Origin: Microbacteriaceae bacterium X2B
GTDB lineage: Bacteria; Actinomycetota; Actinomycetes; Actinomycetales; Microbacteriaceae
DNA length: 58,998 nucleotides
Direction of reading: 5' to 3'
Assembly (NCBI GenBank): GCA_005502445.1
Contig: SCPB01000011.1
Coordinates: 1 to 58,998 of the forward strand
Shown: one piece after another, positions 1 to 8,548 of the stretch
Layout: every line of letters begins with the position of its first letter
How positions within the stretch are numbered: position 1 is the stretch's first letter
Program-made: the position numbers and the translations under genes
The notes under the pieces: model-generated
What the model saw: the letters and a program-made list of their open reading frames with translations, nothing else
What the model was told of the DNA's origin: nothing
Databases searched by the model: none

Positions 1-94
1 GGGTGTTCGGGGGCTGAACCCGCGGCGGGGAATGGCCGAGCCGGTCGAATCGTTTCGATAGAGTGTCCGCATCCCCGATCCTCGAAGAGGTGCC

Positions 95-1402
95 GTGAGC
101 TTCCCCACCGCCCCCGTGCCCGTGATCGGGCCCGACGCCGCGCCCGACCCGTTCGTCCCGCGCGACCGCCACGGGCATCCGCTGAGCCGTCGCCGCGTGA
201 TCGCGGCGCTCCTCGCGCTGTCGCTCGGCGGGTTCGGCATCGGCTCGACCGAGTTCGTCGCCATGGGGCTTCTGCCCGACCTCGCGCGCGATCTGCTGCC
301 CGGCCTCTACGCCGCGAGCCAGGAGCAGGCGATCGCCCAAGCGGGCTGGCTCATCACCGCCTACGCGCTCGGCGTCGTGGTCGGGGCTCCGACGATCGCG
401 GCCTTCGCCGCCCGACTGCCGCGGCGCACCCTGCTGCTCTGGCTCGCCTCGGCCTTCACGATCGCGACGCTCGCTTCGGCGATGCTGCCGAGCTTCGAGT
501 CGGTGCTCGTGGCGCGCTTCGTCGCGGCCCTGCCGCACGGCGCATACTTCGGCGTGGCGGCGCTCGTCGCCGCCGACCTCATGGGCCCGGGCAAGCGCGG
601 CCAGGGCGTCGCCCTCGTGCTCTCGGGCCTCACCGTCGCGACGGTCGTCGGCGTGCCCGCGATCACCTGGGTGGGCCAGAACGCCGGCTGGCGGCCCGCC
701 TACCTGCTCGTCGCGGCGCTCTTCGCCGCGACGGTGATCGCCGTGCGGGCGCTCGTGCCCTGGCAGCCGGGCGACGCGAGCTCGACGATCCGCTCCGAGC
801 TGAGCGCCTTCGGCCGCATCCAGGTCTGGATCGCCCTCGCCGTCGGCGCGGTCGGCTTCGGCGGCTTCTTCGCCATGTACACCTACATCGCGCCCATGGT
901 GACCGAGGTCGTCGGCCTCGGCGAGCAGCTCGTGCCGGTCATCCTCATCACCACGGGCGTGGCGATGACGATCGGCAACCTCGTCGGCGGTCGACTCGCC
1001 GACCACGGAGCCGAGCGCGCGATCTTCGTCGGCTTCGCGGGTCTCATCGGCTCGCTCGTGCTGCTCGGCCTCGCCGGCGGACTCGCCGTGGGCCTCTTCT
1101 TCGGCACCTTCCTCGTCGGCTTCACGGCCGCGGCGATCAGCCCGATCATCCAGACCCGGCTGATGGATGTCGCGGGCCGGTCGCAGACGCTCGCCGCGGC
1201 CCTCAACCACTCGGCCCTCAATCTCGGCAACGCGAGCGGCGCGTACCTCGGCGGCCTCGTCGTGGCCGCCGGTTCGGGCTACCTCGCACCCGCGTGGGTG
1301 GGCCTGGCGCTCGCCATCGGCGGCGTCGGTCTCGCCGTGCTCAGCGTCGTCGTGCAGCGCCGCCGCGCGCTCGAGCCGGCGTTCTCGCCCGTCTCGGCCT
1401 AG
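95..1402 (+). CDS. MFS transporter, DHA1 drug/sugar efflux type
   Basis: Integral membrane exporter of the major facilitator superfamily, 435 residues with about twelve hydrophobic segments. After a polar N-terminus of about 35 residues, the first membrane segment carries GSTEFVAMGLLPDL, the hallmark of the AraJ/YdhP-like DHA1 branch. Family members export drugs, arabinose-like sugars or nucleosides by proton antiport; the substrate here cannot be read. The GTG start at 95 has a GAAGAGG ribosome site at 84-90 and a TAGAGT -10 candidate at 59-64. Its stop codon overlaps the stop of the convergent response regulator, both using the palindrome CTAG at 1399-1402, so no terminator fits between them. 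Family assignment is firm. Confidence 0.88.
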   Translation: MSFPTAPVPVIGPDAAPDPFVPRDRHGHPLSRRRVIAALLALSLGGFGIGSTEFVAMGLLPDLARDLLPGLYAASQEQAIAQAGWLITAYALGVVVGAPTIAAFAARLPRRTLLLWLASAFTIATLASAMLPSFESVLVARFVAALPHGAYFGVAALVAADLMGPGKRGQGVALVLSGLTVATVVGVPAITWVGQNAGWRPAYLLVAALFAATVIAVRALVPWQPGDASSTIRSELSAFGRIQVWIALAVGAVGFGGFFAMYTYIAPMVTEVVGLGEQLVPVILITTGVAMTIGNLVGGRLADHGAERAIFVGFAGLIGSLVLLGLAGGLAVGLFFGTFLVGFTAAAISPIIQTRLMDVAGRSQTLAAALNHSALNLGNASGAYLGGLVVAAGSGYLAPAWVGLALAIGGVGLAVLSVVVQRRRALEPAFSPVSA

Positions 1403-2073
1403 TTGCTGAAGGTGCCGGGAGCGTCGACGAGGATCCCGTCGGTGATCGCCTGCTTGCGCAGCCCCACCTTGGTGCCCACGTCGATGCCGGCGATGCGGTA
1501 CTTCTCGCGGATGCGCTTGAGGTAGCTCTTGGCGGTCTCCTCCGAGATGCCGAGCTGATAGGCGACGGCCTTGACCGGCTCGCCGGCGCCGTACAGGGCC
1601 ATGACGCGGCGCTCCTGGGCGCTGAGCCGCGGCGAACCGCCGACGTCGGCGGCGTTGAGGGCGAGGTCGAGTTCGGCGGAGATGAACGACTCGCCGACCC
1701 GCGCGGCGCGGATCGCCTCGACGATCATTCCGGCGTCCTCGCTCTTCACGAGGTAGCCGAGCGCGCCGGCGTTGAGCGCCTCGCGCACGACGTTGGGCTC
1801 GGAGTAGGTGCTCATGAGCACGACCGCGACGCCCGTCGCGCGCAGCGTCTGGATCTTGAGCGAGACGGGGATGTTGTCTTTGAGGTCGAGGTCGAGCAGC
1901 ACGACCTCGACGGGGAACTCGGGGTGGGCGAGCAGCTCGGGCCAGCTCGCGACCGCGGCGACCATGTGGATGTCGTCGGCGGCCTGCCGGATCCACTCGG
2001 TGAGAGCACCGAGGAGCATCCGGTGGTCGTCGACCAGTGCCAGACGGATGGGGGCGCTCGTGGCTGAAGCCAT
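1399..2073 (-). CDS. LuxR/NarL-family response regulator
   Basis: Two-component response regulator of 224 residues. The receiver domain (about 8-130) has acidic residues D15 and D16, phospho-acceptor D61 in VVLLDLDLKDN, the switch Ser in VVLMSTYS and the conserved Lys in YLVKSED. A LuxR-type helix-turn-helix (about 150-195) contains LSAQERRVMALYGAGEPVKA and GISEETAKSYLKRI. It is the last gene of a three-gene minus-strand operon with a histidine kinase and a kinase-like membrane protein, 20 bases after the latter, with its own GGAGGA site. It is presumably phosphorylated by that kinase. The regulon is unknown. Confidence 0.9.
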   Translation of the reverse strand: MASATSAPIRLALVDDHRMLLGALTEWIRQAADDIHMVAAVASWPELLAHPEFPVEVVLLDLDLKDNIPVSLKIQTLRATGVAVVLMSTYSEPNVVREALNAGALGYLVKSEDAGMIVEAIRAARVGESFISAELDLALNAADVGGSPRLSAQERRVMALYGAGEPVKAVAYQLGISEETAKSYLKRIREKYRIAGIDVGTKVGLRKQAITDGILVDAPGTFSN

Positions 2074-2093
2074 TTCTCGGGTCCTCCGACTCT

Positions 2094-3374
2094 CTAGCTG
2101 ACTCGTGCCGCGTCGACCGGGTTCTCGACAGGGCAGTCGATCTCGATGCGCACCACGCCCGATCCTGTGCTGTCACTGTACCTGCCGACCCGGTCGAGGG
2201 CCTCCCACACTCCGGGGTCGACGCGATTGCGTCGCAGGCCCGTCACCTCGAGGTGGATCGGGATGATCGTGCGGCCGTCCTCGTCGACGCGACCGGTCGT
2301 CATCGGACCGAGCTCGACGGTGACCGCCTCGGCGGGCGCGGATCCGAGCGGATCGGCCCCGAGCATCCACAGAGCGGCCAGGAGCGCGTCGCGCTGCCCG
2401 TCGTCGAGCAGGCCCGCGAGCGTTCCGGGATCGCTGATGGTGACGCGCCGGCCCAGCTGCTCCGACTCGGCGACGGCGTGGAAGAGCCAGGTCTCGCGCC
2501 GGCCCTCGAGCAGGTGCAGGCGCAGCTCGGTGGCGAGGGTCGCTGCGCGCGACGACAGCTCGGGCGGCAGCGGCAGCGGGGCCCCGCCGATCGCGACGGC
2601 GTCGAGCAGCTCCTCCGCGGCGAGGTCGAGGCGCGCGAGCTCCTCCGAGGCGAGCATGCCGACGGCGAGTCGTGGCGCGGTGACGGTCGACTGCACGAGC
2701 ACGCGGTCGAGCTCGCGCTTGAGCATCTGCTCGAATCCCGCGACGAGCATCACGGCCGTCACGCCGGGGGCGACCGCGAGCGCGACCGTGACGAGCTGGC
2801 TCGGGATCGTGACCGGGGTGAGCGGCGTCGTGAGGATGATCGCGACGAGGAAGGCCAGGCCCAGGGCGCCCGTCGCGACGAGAACCTCCCACCCGGCGCG
2901 CAGCGTCACGACGATGAGGAGCACGAAGCCCGCGCTGACCGAGGCCGTCGCGTATCGGCCGATGTCGCCGAGCGGCGCGATCGCCATGAAGTCGAGCCAG
3001 ACGACGGCGGCGAGCGCGGCGAGGAAGAAGCCGTAGAGCCAGTCGGGCAGTCGCTCGCCGGTGGCCGAGATCGTCACGATGAGGCCGAGGAAGGTCACGA
3101 GCAGCAGCAGCCAGGCGCCGAGGCCCGGCAGCAGCGAGGGGTACTCCTCGGCGCGGAGGAAGAACAGGCCGACGCCGACCATCGACTGCAGTGCGGCGAT
3201 GATCGCGACTCCGATGCCGAGGAACCCCGAGCCGAGAGCGGAGGCGTGCGTGGAGGTGACAGCGCCGCGGCGCACGGAGGAGCGCGCGCCGGCGCGGCGG
3301 ATGCTGCCGCCGAGCGTCGTCTCCTCCGGCGGGGTGTACCGCGGGTCCGGGAGGGTGGAGCCGGTCGGGTTCAT
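2094..3374 (-). CDS. Kinase-like membrane protein of the two-component operon (possible pseudokinase)
   Basis: Membrane protein of 426 residues with no product I can name. About six hydrophobic segments occupy residues 45-225 (for example GFLGIGVAIIAALQSMVGVGL), followed by a cytosolic region of about 200 residues. The start ATG overlaps the stop of the upstream histidine kinase by four bases (ATGA), so the two are translated together. The overall plan, membrane block then a helical linker around LDLAAEELLDAVAIGG then an alpha/beta C-terminus, resembles a histidine kinase. However, I see no phospho-acceptor HD or HE motif, no N box and no DxGxG box. The reading is a catalytically dead partner or accessory subunit of the kinase; this is inference. 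Confidence 0.75.
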   Translation of the reverse strand: MNPTGSTLPDPRYTPPEETTLGGSIRRAGARSSVRRGAVTSTHASALGSGFLGIGVAIIAALQSMVGVGLFFLRAEEYPSLLPGLGAWLLLLVTFLGLIVTISATGERLPDWLYGFFLAALAAVVWLDFMAIAPLGDIGRYATASVSAGFVLLIVVTLRAGWEVLVATGALGLAFLVAIILTTPLTPVTIPSQLVTVALAVAPGVTAVMLVAGFEQMLKRELDRVLVQSTVTAPRLAVGMLASEELARLDLAAEELLDAVAIGGAPLPLPPELSSRAATLATELRLHLLEGRRETWLFHAVAESEQLGRRVTISDPGTLAGLLDDGQRDALLAALWMLGADPLGSAPAEAVTVELGPMTTGRVDEDGRTIIPIHLEVTGLRRNRVDPGVWEALDRVGRYSDSTGSGVVRIEIDCPVENPVDAARVS

Positions 3375-4537
3375 CGGCGTGGCACCTCCAGCATCACGGT
3401 CGTGCCGGCACCCGGGGTCGAGAAGACGCGCGCGTTGCCGCCGACGTTGCCGAGGCGGGCGACGACCGATTCGGCGAACCCGAGCCGGTCGGCGCCGATC
3501 GACTCGGGCGAGAAGCCGACTCCGGCGTCGGTGACGACCGCGCGCACGATGTCGTCGTTCTCGGTGATCGTCACGTCCGCCTCCTCGACGCCGGCGTGGC
3601 GCCGCACGTTCTCGAGGCACTCGGCGAGCGCGAGGAGGAAGGCGTCGAGCACGTCGTTGGGCAGCAGCACGTGGCCGGTGCCGTGCCAGCGCACGGTGAG
3701 CCCCATGCGCAGGAACCGCTGCTTGACCGACTCGAGAGTGGTGCCGAGCGTCGTCTCTCCGACGGGCTCGAGGCTGTAGGAGCCCGAGAAGCGCGGCATG
3801 GGCGTCGAGCCGAGCCGCAGCTGGCGCAGCAGCCGGGCGTCCTCCTCGGCCTGCTGGCGCAGTGCATCCTCGCTCACCCCGACGCCCGAGTGGGCGAGCA
3901 GCGTGAGCGTCGCGAGGACGGTGTCGTGCAGCAGGCGCGCACCCTGGCGGCGCTGCGCCTCGAGCTCGCTCGCGTGCCGCTCTGCCTGGTGCGAGAGCCC
4001 GATCTGCTCGATGCGACGCATCGCGCGCTGCACGCCCGCTGTCACCCAGATTCCGGCGATGAGGGTGATGACCCAGCCGGCGAGCGTGGCGATCGCGGCG
4101 ACCGAGACGAGGTCGCGCGTGGGCCCGGCGCTCGCGACGAGCACGCTCGAGCCGAGCGATCCGAGCGCCCACAGGATCCACCGCCCGGTGCTGTCGCTCA
4201 GCACCATGCCGACGGCGCCGAGACCCGCTGCTCCGAGGGGAGCGAGCGACACGGCGAGGGCGACGTTCGCCGACTCGCCCCACGGCAGTTGCGCGAGGGC
4301 GAGCGCCCCGCAGCCGAGTACGACCGTCAGGATCACCCAGCCGACGTGGCCCGAGCGCCCGACCATGACGAGCGAGGCCGACTGGCCGGCGAGCACGATG
4401 AGCACCGAGGGCAGGATGTCGGGGTCGACGATCCCCGGCAGAGACAGGCATACGGCGCTGAGGATCACGCCGCCGAGACCGAACGCACGCGCGGCGCGCT
4501 GCAGCAGTGCGCGGCGCTCCTTGGCGATCAGATCCAT
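3371..4537 (-). CDS. Sensor histidine kinase (HisKA_3/NarL-partner type)
   Basis: Membrane sensor kinase, 388 residues. About five to six hydrophobic segments lie in residues 15-168, then a coiled linker with the dimerisation/phospho-acceptor helix RRQGARLLHDTVLATL (His204 followed by Asp205). The ATPase domain shows the N box ALAECLENVRRHAG, the G1 box VVTDAGVGFSP and a C-terminal STPGAGTTVMLEVP. There is no large extracellular domain, so it probably senses a membrane or internal signal. I start it at ATG 4537, preceded by GGAGAG; longer in-frame extensions run antisense to metX and are spurious. It is first of three co-directional genes ending with the response regulator. Confidence 0.87.
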   Translation of the reverse strand: MDLIAKERRALLQRAARAFGLGGVILSAVCLSLPGIVDPDILPSVLIVLAGQSASLVMVGRSGHVGWVILTVVLGCGALALAQLPWGESANVALAVSLAPLGAAGLGAVGMVLSDSTGRWILWALGSLGSSVLVASAGPTRDLVSVAAIATLAGWVITLIAGIWVTAGVQRAMRRIEQIGLSHQAERHASELEAQRRQGARLLHDTVLATLTLLAHSGVGVSEDALRQQAEEDARLLRQLRLGSTPMPRFSGSYSLEPVGETTLGTTLESVKQRFLRMGLTVRWHGTGHVLLPNDVLDAFLLALAECLENVRRHAGVEEADVTITENDDIVRAVVTDAGVGFSPESIGADRLGFAESVVARLGNVGGNARVFSTPGAGTTVMLEVPRR

Positions 4538-4623
4538 TGCTCTCCTGTGCGGAACGTCGGGATCGCTCCGACCCTCAGTCTGGCCCATCCGCGGGCCGGC
4601 GGCGAGCGCCACACGCGCTCCCG

Positions 4624-5823
4624 TCAGCCGGCGAGCAGAGCCGCGAGGTGGGGGCCGACGAGGTCGTCCTCGATGAGGAAGGCGTCGTGGCCGAAGGGGG
4701 AGGAGACGACGAGCGCCTCGCTGCCGTGGATCGTCGTCGGCAGCGCGGCCGCGATCGCCTGCTGCTGCTCGACGGGGAAGAGCCGGTCGGTGTCGATGCC
4801 GAGCACGAGGGCACGCGCCGTCACCGCGCCGAGGGTCTCGTCGAGCGAGCCGCGGCCGCGGGTTACGTCGTGCGAGTTCATCGCCTCGACGAGGCGCAGG
4901 TAGCTGTTGGCATCGAAGCGGCGCGTGAACTTGTTGCCGTGGAAGTCGAGGTAGCTCTCGACGGCGAAGCGCCCACCACCGCCGAGCGGGTCGAGCACGC
5001 CCTGCCACGAGCGCTCGAACCGCTCGTTGAGCTCGTGCGGCGAGCGGTAGTTGAGCAGCGCCATGCGGCGAGCGAGGGCGAGACCCCGGTATGGCCCCTC
5101 CTCCTCGTCGTAGTAGTCGCCGCCACGGAAGGCCGGATCCATCCTGATGGCCTCGAGCTGCACCGAGTTGAGAGCGATCTGATCGGCGCTCGAGACCGCC
5201 GGGGCGGCGAGCACGGCGACGCGCTCGACGCGCTCGGGGTGCGCGACGGCCCACTCGAGCGCGTGCATGCCGCCCATCGACCCGCCCACGACCGCGGCGA
5301 AGCGGGTGATGCCGAGTCGGTCGGCGAGCAGGCGCTGGGCGGCGACCTGGTCGCGGATCGTCACGTACGGGAACCGCGAGCCCCACTCGACGCCGTCGGG
5401 CGAGAACGAGCTCGGCCCCGTCGAGCCCTGGCAGCCGCCGAGCATGTTGGGCGCGATGACGAACCAGCGGTCGGTGTCGATCGCGAGACCGGGGCCCACG
5501 ACGCCGCCCCACCAGCCCGCGGTGGGGTGCCCGGGGCCAGGCCGACCGGCCAGGTGGCTGTCGCCCGTGAGCGCGTGGCACACCATGACGGCGTTCGAGG
5601 CGTCGGCGTTCAGCTCGCCCCACGACTCGTAGGCGAGGCGCACGTGCGGCAGGCGAGCGCCCGACTCGAGCTCGAGTGGGCCGAGACCGGCGAAGTGCCG
5701 ATCGCCCGGGTCGTCGCCCTCGCGCCAGGCCCCCGTCGTCGGCGGGGTGCCGCGCAGGGCGCGCCGGTTCGCCTCGGTGATGAACGCCGAGGGCACCGTG
5801 TCTTCTGAGGTCTGCCAGTCCAT
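4624..5823 (-). CDS. metX: Homoserine O-acetyltransferase
   Basis: Transfers acetyl from acetyl-CoA to L-homoserine, giving O-acetylhomoserine for methionine synthesis in the cytosol. The 399-residue alpha/beta-hydrolase fold has the nucleophile elbow VVGGSMGGMHALEW (Ser182), acid Asp346 in GIDTDRLFP and base His379 in SPFGHDAFL. The signature APNMLGGCQGSTGPSS is also present. Length is normal for the family. It follows metY on the same strand after an 88-base gap that holds a perfect 12-bp hairpin, so the two may be only partly co-transcribed. The next enzyme, O-acetylhomoserine sulfhydrylase, is this neighbour, giving direct sulfhydrylation. Confidence 0.96.
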   Translation of the reverse strand: MDWQTSEDTVPSAFITEANRRALRGTPPTTGAWREGDDPGDRHFAGLGPLELESGARLPHVRLAYESWGELNADASNAVMVCHALTGDSHLAGRPGPGHPTAGWWGGVVGPGLAIDTDRWFVIAPNMLGGCQGSTGPSSFSPDGVEWGSRFPYVTIRDQVAAQRLLADRLGITRFAAVVGGSMGGMHALEWAVAHPERVERVAVLAAPAVSSADQIALNSVQLEAIRMDPAFRGGDYYDEEEGPYRGLALARRMALLNYRSPHELNERFERSWQGVLDPLGGGGRFAVESYLDFHGNKFTRRFDANSYLRLVEAMNSHDVTRGRGSLDETLGAVTARALVLGIDTDRLFPVEQQQAIAAALPTTIHGSEALVVSSPFGHDAFLIEDDLVGPHLAALLAG

Positions 5824-5850
5824 GTCCGCTTCATTCTGTCGCAGACGGCA

Positions 5851-5883
5851 CCGCGCCCCCGCAATATGACAGCGGGGGCGCGG
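5851..5883 (-). terminator. Perfect 12-bp GC hairpin between metY and metX
   Basis: The arms 5851-5862 and 5872-5883 are exact reverse complements (CCGCGCCCCCGC type) with a nine-base AT-rich loop. It lies 28 bases past the metY stop and 28 bases before the metX start. No U-tract follows on the minus strand, so it may be a partial terminator or an RNA-stabilising hairpin that sets the metY:metX ratio. Confidence 0.6.
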
Positions 5884-5911
5884 CGCCGGACGAGCGCGGG
5901 GGATGCGGCGG

Positions 5912-7228
5912 TCAGGCCGCCTGGTTCGCCGCGACGACCGCGCGCGCGGCCGCGAATCCCGACTCGAGGTCGGCGACGATGTCGTCGATGTTCTCGAGGC
6001 CCACCGAGAGTCGCACGAGGCCGGGCGTGACGCCCGCCGTCAGCTGCTGCTCGGGGGTGAGCTGCGAGTGGGTCGTGGACGCGGGGTGGATGATGAGGCT
6101 GCGCACGTCGCCGATGTTCGCGACGTGGCTGAACAGCGACACCGAGTCGACGAGCGTGCGGCCGGCGTCGACGCCGCCCTTGAGCTCGAACGAGAGCACG
6201 GCGCCGACGCCCTTCGGGGCGTACTTCTGCGCGGCCGCATACCACGGGCTCGAGGGAAGGCCCGAGTAGTCGACCGTCGCGACGTCGGGGTGGGCGTCGA
6301 GCCACTGCGCGACGGCGAGGGCGTTCTGCACGTGGCGCTCGACGCGCAGGCTCAGGGTCTCGATTCCCTGGATGAGCGCGAAGGCGTTGTCGGGCGAGAC
6401 GGCGGCGCCGATGTCACGCAGCAGCTGCACGCGCGCCTTGATGATGTAGGCGATGCCGTCGCCGAGAACGCCCGTGTAGCTCGCACCGTGGTACGAGGGG
6501 TCGGGCTCGGTCAGGCCGGGGAACTTCTCGGCGTTCGCCGACCAGGCGAAGCGGCCGCCGTCGACGATGACGCCGCCGAGCACGGTGCCGTGCCCGCCGA
6601 GGAACTTCGTCGCCGAGTGCACGACGATGTCGGCCCCGTGCTCGAAGGGGCGGATGAGGTACGGGGTCGCGATCGTGTTGTCGACGATGAGCGGCAGCCC
6701 GTGCTCGTGCGCGACATCGGCGACGCGGGCGATGTCGAGGATGTTGATCTTCGGATTGCCGACCGTCTCGCCGAAGAAGAGCTTGGTGGTGGGGCGCACC
6801 GCAGCGGCCCACGCCGCCGGGTCGTCCTGGTTCTCGACGAACGTGGTCTCGATGCCGAGCTTGGCGAGCGTGTACTTGAAGAGGTTGTAGGTGCCGCCGT
6901 AGATCGACGACGACGACACGATGTGGTCGCCCGCCTGCGCGATGTTGAGCACGGCGTAGGTCGTCGCGGCCTGGCCGGAGGCGAGCAGCAGCGCCGCCGT
7001 GCCGCCCTCGAGTGCGGCGACGCGCTGCTCGACGACGTCCTGGGTGGGGTTCTGGATGCGCGTGTAGATGTTGCCGAACTCCGCAAGGGCGAAGAGGTTC
7101 TTCGCGTGCTGGGCGTCGTTGAAGACGTACGCGGTCGAGCGGTAGATCGGCGTCGCGCGCGCATTCGTCGCGGGGTCGGGCTGGGCGCCGGCGTGGATCT
7201 GCAGCGTCTCGAACTGGTAGGCGGTCAT
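5912..7228 (-). CDS. metY: O-acetylhomoserine aminocarboxypropyltransferase (sulfhydrylase)
   Basis: PLP enzyme of the Cys/Met metabolism family that makes homocysteine from O-acetylhomoserine and sulfide. The 438-residue length suits MetY better than the shorter cystathionine enzymes. The lysine that binds PLP is K208 in VVHSATKFLGGHG, and the phosphate-binding segment LLASGQAATTYAVLN and tyrosine segment NIYTRIQNPTQDVVEQR are conserved. The start has GAAAGG nine bases upstream. It is followed by metX, its substrate supplier. Sulfide consumption is a loose metabolic link to the persulfide locus at the far end of the window. Confidence 0.95.
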   Translation of the reverse strand: MTAYQFETLQIHAGAQPDPATNARATPIYRSTAYVFNDAQHAKNLFALAEFGNIYTRIQNPTQDVVEQRVAALEGGTAALLLASGQAATTYAVLNIAQAGDHIVSSSSIYGGTYNLFKYTLAKLGIETTFVENQDDPAAWAAAVRPTTKLFFGETVGNPKINILDIARVADVAHEHGLPLIVDNTIATPYLIRPFEHGADIVVHSATKFLGGHGTVLGGVIVDGGRFAWSANAEKFPGLTEPDPSYHGASYTGVLGDGIAYIIKARVQLLRDIGAAVSPDNAFALIQGIETLSLRVERHVQNALAVAQWLDAHPDVATVDYSGLPSSPWYAAAQKYAPKGVGAVLSFELKGGVDAGRTLVDSVSLFSHVANIGDVRSLIIHPASTTHSQLTPEQQLTAGVTPGLVRLSVGLENIDDIVADLESGFAAARAVVAANQAA

Positions 7229-7286
7229 CGCTCAAGGCCTTTCGGGGGGTCGCGGGCCGCATCGATGGAGGAGGCGGCGCACGCCC

Positions 7287-7316
7287 ACGGTACGGAGGCG
7301 GGCATCCGCCGGTCAA
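7287..7316 (-). promoter_or_regulatory. Candidate sigma-A promoter of metY
   Basis: On the minus strand TTGACC (7316-7311) and TACCGT (7292-7287) are separated by 18 bases, giving a leader of about 50 nucleotides before the metY ATG. That is too short for a SAM riboswitch. The -35 match is five of six to TTGACA. Confidence 0.5.
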
Positions 7317-7365
7317 TGCCCCGGTCACACGCCGTAACCGCTGCGATGCCGTGCGAGCACGCCGG

Positions 7366-8499
7366 TCAGCGGCGTCGGGCCCCCGTCGGGTCGGTGCGCG
7401 AGGGGCCGACGCGCAGCGGGCCGGTGCGCGTCTCCTCCGCCGGTCGGAACAGCCACGTCGGCTTCGGCTCGATGAGCGGCCGCGTCGCTCGGCGCACCCA
7501 CGGGCTCGCAAGCAGCACCGCGATCGCCACGCTCGCGAACAGCAGGCCCACGAGCCAGGTCAGCGACGAGTTCTCGCCGCCGATCACGCCCGACTCGCGG
7601 ATCGGCCACAGCACGAACGAGTGCAACAGGTACACGTACATCGTCGACTGGCCGAGGCCGGTCATCCAGGTCTCGCGGCGGGGGATCAGCACGAACACCG
7701 CCGCGGTCAGCAGGATCGCGAGCGCGATGAGCAGCAGCCGCACCGCTCCCGCCCACCACTGATCCTCGCCGAGACCCTGATACGAGTCGTCGTAGAAGAA
7801 CCAGAAGCGCAGCTCCATCGCGCGCCAGCCGTCGATGAACGCCGCGAGCACGGCCGCCCAGCCGACGAGCACGGCGACCGCGGCGAGCCGCATGGGCAGG
7901 GCCTGCCGTTCGACGACGCCCCACCGGTCGACGACGCCCCACTCCTTGAGCTTCCAGCCGAGCACGAAGAACGGCAGGATCCCGATCGCGCGCGAGAGCG
8001 AGAAGGTCGAGTCGACGTTCGACAGGTAGCCGACGCCGACCGAGAACACGACGGCCCACAGCAGCGGCCAGCGCAGCAGCGCCAGGTAGGGAAGGATCAG
8101 CCGGAAGATCCCGAGCGCGAGCAGGAACCACAGGGTCCACGAGGGCTTCGTCGGGTTGACCGTGAGCGTTCCCTCGACGAGGAACTGCAGCAGCGTCCAG
8201 ATCGTCTCCATGATCACGTACGGCACGAGGATGTCGGTGATCACCCGCTGCATCTGGCGCGCGCTGGGCGGGCCTGCCTTCGAGAAGTACCCGCTGATGA
8301 TCGCGAAGGCGGGCATGTGGAAGGCGTAGATGAACAGGTAGACGATGAGGGCGTTGTCGCTGTCGTAGGTGAGCCGCTGGATCGCGTGGCCGCTCACGAC
8401 GAGAGCGACGCTCACGAAGCGCGCGTTGTCCCAGAACGGCACGCGCTGCTTCGGCTTCTCGCCCTCTCGACGCACGGTGCTCGGGGGGGTCGTCGTCAT
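7366..8499 (-). CDS. Acyltransferase family 3 membrane protein
   Basis: Multi-pass membrane acyltransferase of 377 residues (OafA/fucose-O-acetylase-like family) that probably O-acylates a cell-envelope sugar. The N-terminal segment WDNARFVSVALVVSGHAIQRL carries the conserved Arg and His of the fold. It is followed by FHMPAFAIISGYFS and about nine more hydrophobic segments, ending in a short basic cytosolic tail. The start is leaderless: TAGCCT (8511-8506) ends six bases before the ATG. It is transcribed divergently from the SDR gene at 8549, and the two -10 boxes share a 49-base gap. The acyl acceptor is unknown. Confidence 0.85.
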   Translation of the reverse strand: MTTTPPSTVRREGEKPKQRVPFWDNARFVSVALVVSGHAIQRLTYDSDNALIVYLFIYAFHMPAFAIISGYFSKAGPPSARQMQRVITDILVPYVIMETIWTLLQFLVEGTLTVNPTKPSWTLWFLLALGIFRLILPYLALLRWPLLWAVVFSVGVGYLSNVDSTFSLSRAIGILPFFVLGWKLKEWGVVDRWGVVERQALPMRLAAVAVLVGWAAVLAAFIDGWRAMELRFWFFYDDSYQGLGEDQWWAGAVRLLLIALAILLTAAVFVLIPRRETWMTGLGQSTMYVYLLHSFVLWPIRESGVIGGENSSLTWLVGLLFASVAIAVLLASPWVRRATRPLIEPKPTWLFRPAEETRTGPLRVGPSRTDPTGARRR

Positions 8500-8548
8500 C
8501 CGCCCAGGCTAGGGCAGGCGCGCTGAGCGGCGGCGGTACCGTTGCACC

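Noticed and set aside
2037-3779. Long plus-strand open frame of 580 codons opposite the kinase-like gene
   Set aside because: It is an antisense shadow in GC-rich DNA. The translation is low-complexity Arg/Glu/Asp text without domains, and the minus strand has clear gene features and ribosome sites.
7229-7365. SAM riboswitch upstream of metY
   Set aside because: The predicted promoter leaves only about 50 bases of leader and no riboswitch-like core or terminator was seen.
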